The translations under genes and the position numbers were made by a program. 64,000 nt of DNA, taken from assembly GCA_037389465.1 (NCBI GenBank), contig JAZARR010000212.1, positions 2,436,001 through 2,500,000 of the forward strand. The letters run 5' to 3'. Each line of letters starts with the position of its first letter. Within the stretch, counting starts at the first letter, position 1. A model generated the notes under the pieces. It worked only from the letters and a program-made list of their open reading frames with translations, did not search any database and was not told the origin of the DNA. Source of the DNA: Baylisascaris procyonis (Eukaryota > Nematoda > Chromadorea > Rhabditida > Ascarididae). Positions 60,932 to 64,000 of this stretch are shown piece after piece.

Positions 60932-63361
60932 CATGTCTGGATTCAAGAATTTTGAGTATATTTAGAGGTTGTGCACAGGCACAAGCGCAAAAATACCTGC
61001 TTAACAAGGACTCCTCAGATCATTCAAAGATCTTCGACAGCAGATAATTTTCGAGAAAGGAAATCAGAAACCGAGGCAAACTTGTTTACCTCTCGACAAT
61101 TTCCTTCTCTCCTCCCCGCCCCTCCCTCCGTCTCCGTCTTATGCAGACGGATATTGGTGGAATTGGTGTATTCACAAAATTTCGCATCTAATAGTTCGCA
61201 TAGTGTCAGCTGTTTCATCTTTGAATGTGGACATAAAAATATGCGAATGGCTTGTGTTATCTCTTCGTTTGTGCCCAGATGCTTTTTCACGCTTATTTTT
61301 GAGAACGCGTATTTTGTTATAACAGAAATAACGAGGAGAGAAGATTGTGATTGCAGCAATGGTGTTTCGCTTATTTTGTTCTAGTGGTGAAAAATTGCAC
61401 GGATTGAAACCTGCGTTGCTCGAGTGATGCATCCGGACAATAAGAAATAACGTTGATGGCAAATGTGGGATTGAGCATCTGAATTCTCCGAGTCTGCGTG
61501 CTAAAGGGGAATGAATTTTCACCCATAAGCAGGATTGCTAAAAGACTGCTTTAATAAAGGAACTGTCACTATATTTGAACCAAGAACAACAGGCTGATTA
61601 TTGAACGGTCGTGAAATATAAAACAGACGTCAACTTAGAATCACCGGTCCTTTCTGCGTCTGTTAAACTACACTCTACTTCATAATGATTTAAAAGCATA
61701 GAACATATAATTGTTTAACAGAATAAACCGTAAAAGGATGAATTTATTTGCTCACATCAAAGAGGATAGAATATAAAATAATCTCTCATAATGGATGACG
61801 GCAAAAAAACTAAAAAAATGAGAAAGGAAACGGTTTTTCCACAAATAACTGAAGTACAAGAAATCTAAACGTGAAAATTAAAAAGCGTCACTCACTCTCC
61901 TCCGCTGAATACTTGAACACGAATCCCAACTTCCCAGATTCATAGCTCATCCGCTACAGCAGACGGCAGAGAGACTTGGAGACCTAATGTTCAAGCTTGA
62001 AAATGAAAAAGCGCTGTAGCACCATTCTAAATCTCCTTTCGATGAAGATAATTTTAGTACAAATAAAATAAAAAAGTTTCACGATGTACTCGTACTTTTT
62101 CCAAAAATCTATGCTCTACTGTTCTTTTACAGTCAACTGAAAATCAGAGTGTGTCGTACCTATATTCTGCCTGCGAATTTAGATCTGATACGATGCTGCA
62201 CTATTTGTGCTATTGGTACAAGTACAGTATGGAAACTCCACTCACTACCTTTTGGTACGATGACATCAGTAGTTATAATGCGTGTTCGATTATTCGACAA
62301 TGTGGGATGATTTCCGTGTCAATGGGTGCTACAAGGCTTGCTCGTTTTATGTTATTGTATACGATGGTTTGTCTCGAAACTGCTCACGCTAACTGCCAAA
62401 ATGGATTGATTGCTATTTTAGTTTTTTTTTTTTTTTTGAAATCTTGTTACCCATATAGTGACTTCGGGTTGTGCGCTTCTTGCAACCAAGTTGATTTGCA
62501 GTGAGGGAGACCGGCTAACTCTTGTTTTGGTACAAGAATGCCGTCTGTTGAAGTGTGATGCACGAAAATGAGCTCAGCGTCGTTTTCCAGCTTTTACTCT
62601 TCGTTTCAGAAGGTAGCTGAACGTTTTTCGTCGAGATTCTCGCTTCCGCTTTTCCTTAATGCATTTAGGCAGTAAACTTTCGGTTTAATATTCTCAGCAA
62701 AATACTCCTTTGAGGCTATTAGAAGAAGTACTTTTGTCTCTTATGCGCGATACAGCTTAAGCATAAAGTGTTGTCGCATTGTCAAGATGGGGATATGTTG
62801 TCACCCGAAGTTCTTGTTTTTCCTTGCTCTCATTACAAAAAGTGTGCTAGAATCAGGCCCCATATTTTCGACATTATAAAACCTAAAATGCTTTAGAAGT
62901 AAACTTGCGCTGAAAAGCAATTCTATTTATTTATCACATTAGTGCATCTTTATAATGTTGAACTCATTACTGTTTTGTTTGTTTATTGCTTCCTTATTTC
63001 ATTTCTTATGTCATAGTCTATATTATGGACATTTCAAGATTTTTTAACGCTGCAACGTTGTTGGTGTTGAATATTTTTAGTGCGCACATACTCGGTGCTT
63101 AGTAATGAAACGTGACGAGCGATCACGACGCTACAGGGGGTCACTCTTTAACTATGCGTTCAACGAGCAGGCAGCTTTTTCATTGCATCGGCAGTATGTG
63201 TCACTATCTGTTGATGTGTTATCAGATAATTTGCGGAGTGTATGATGAGATTTGTTGATAATTCACTCGTCTTTTAACTATAACCCGACTGAAGAAGCGC
63301 TTGCCATATTGCGTGACCAACTATTTGCTAAGGTTACCTACTAACTGCTCGCATCCATAAA
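60932..63361. other. Intergenic region, no supported gene
   Basis: Overlapping open frames on both strands at 60971-61522 and one at 62151-62504 have no domain or splice support. Nothing else seen. Confidence 0.4.
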
Positions 63362-63828
63362 ATGGTCACCATATCTAAGAGGATACTCATTGCTATGCTC
63401 ATTATTGCTGCTATTATTTTTACAATATCACTCTTCTTGTGGATCGTATTTCCCATTATATTTCCAATTTTAGTTGACAATGTGAGTTATTTTATGTAAA
63501 TTCTTTCATTTCTTCCGATGCTTTGTTGGCTTGATTGCTCAGTTCCTGAATGGTAAACGATTTTCGATTTCTGGCCCCACTTTGCAAAAATATGAATACG
63601 TGCTTCCGTTGCAACGAAATTGGGCGTTTCGGCTGTCTCGAAAATGGAATACAGTAAGGGTATCAAACGGTAGTTGTTGCTCTGTTGCAAATATTTAAGT
63701 CTGTTTAGAATTTGGCGCTATCAGAAGGAAGTGACGGAATGCCGTCGATATCAACGTTTTTCTGGTCGAAACCTCCGGTCAACGCAATTATGAACTTCTA
63801 TTTTTTCAACGTAACAAACCCAGACGAG
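63362..63828 (+). CDS. CD36/SCARB-family scavenger receptor, N-terminal exons (partial)
   Basis: This family forms two-pass membrane receptors that take up lipids, lipoproteins or particles at the cell surface or lysosome. Exon 1, 63362-63481, encodes 40 residues: a short cytoplasmic start (MVTISKR), then a long hydrophobic membrane helix ending FPIILPILVDN-like, with donor GTGAGT. The next recognised exon, 63709-63828 (acceptor TTTAG, donor GTATTG, both phase 0), encodes LALSEGSDG, WSKPPVNA and the family hallmark YFFNVTNPDE, with the usual W..PP then FFNVTNP order. Compared with relatives about five residues seem missing between the two, so a micro-exon may lie in 63482-63708. The rest of the ectodomain and second membrane helix lie beyond the window. 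A trans-splice acceptor is not evident before the ATG. Confidence 0.85.
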
Positions 63829-64000
63829 GTATTGTCTAGAAAGCACCAATATTTACTCCATCTATATTCATTGATCATTGTACTGTGATGCAGGAGTGAT
63901 CAATTGTGGTGAGGCTTGGTACATTTGAGTTGCAATTTCAATAACATTGTGAATATATACTTTTAACCATATTTGCAACAATTATGTCTTTGAAGGTGTA
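63829..64000 (+). other. Intron of the scavenger receptor gene
   Basis: Follows the donor GTATTG and contains no further exon that I can see before the window ends. Confidence 0.5.

Noticed and set aside
1..64000. tRNA, rRNA, SL RNA or CRISPR features
   Set aside because: I looked for tRNA T-loop words, repeated spacer patterns and rRNA-like blocks and found nothing that folds or repeats convincingly; a covariance-model scan was not possible.

Overview
The window is eukaryotic and reads as a nematode genome. It is AT-rich and gene-sparse. Introns are bounded by GT and short TTTCAG-type acceptors. Several start codons lie 0-2 nt downstream of such an acceptor (phosphoserine aminotransferase, C-type lectin, globin), which is the signature of spliced-leader trans-splicing. 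Low gene density and abundant decayed retroelements suggest a parasitic nematode with a fairly large genome, but no species can be named from the sequence alone.

Layout. (1) 0.6-1.9 kb, + strand: the last two exons of a MEKK2/3-type MAP kinase kinase kinase. (2) 6.2-8.0 kb, +: a three-exon coiled-coil gene, most like dysbindin of the BLOC-1 complex. (3) 11.5-16.5 kb, -: a complete nine-exon phosphoserine aminotransferase whose exon phases all close to give 371 residues. (4) 22.2-25.0 kb, -: a secreted C-type lectin with a signal peptide. (5) 26.7-47 kb: an accessory stretch with a LINE reverse-transcriptase relic, one arm of a large inverted duplication, a telomerase-like reverse-transcriptase fragment, a BEL/Pao integrase relic, an RTE-type LINE tail, and orphan exons with good splice signals but no recognised family. 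(6) 47.4-54.3 kb: mostly empty, with a few orphan exon-like ORFs on the - strand. (7) 56.2-57.7 kb, +: the first three exons of a globin. (8) 58.0-59.7 kb: the second arm of the inverted duplication. (9) 63.4 kb to the end, +: the start of a CD36/SCARB scavenger receptor that runs off the window.

The genes are not an operon and do not share an obvious pathway: the kinase is in MAPK signalling, the dysbindin-like protein in lysosome-related organelle biogenesis, PSAT in serine synthesis, the lectin is secreted, the globin binds haem or is derived from such a protein, and the CD36 protein is a lipid or particle receptor. The main points of interest are the inverted duplication with a near-identical core and diverged flanks (gene-conversion-like), the telomerase-like exon at about 31.8 kb, and a globin with asparagine where the haem-ligating proximal histidine is expected.
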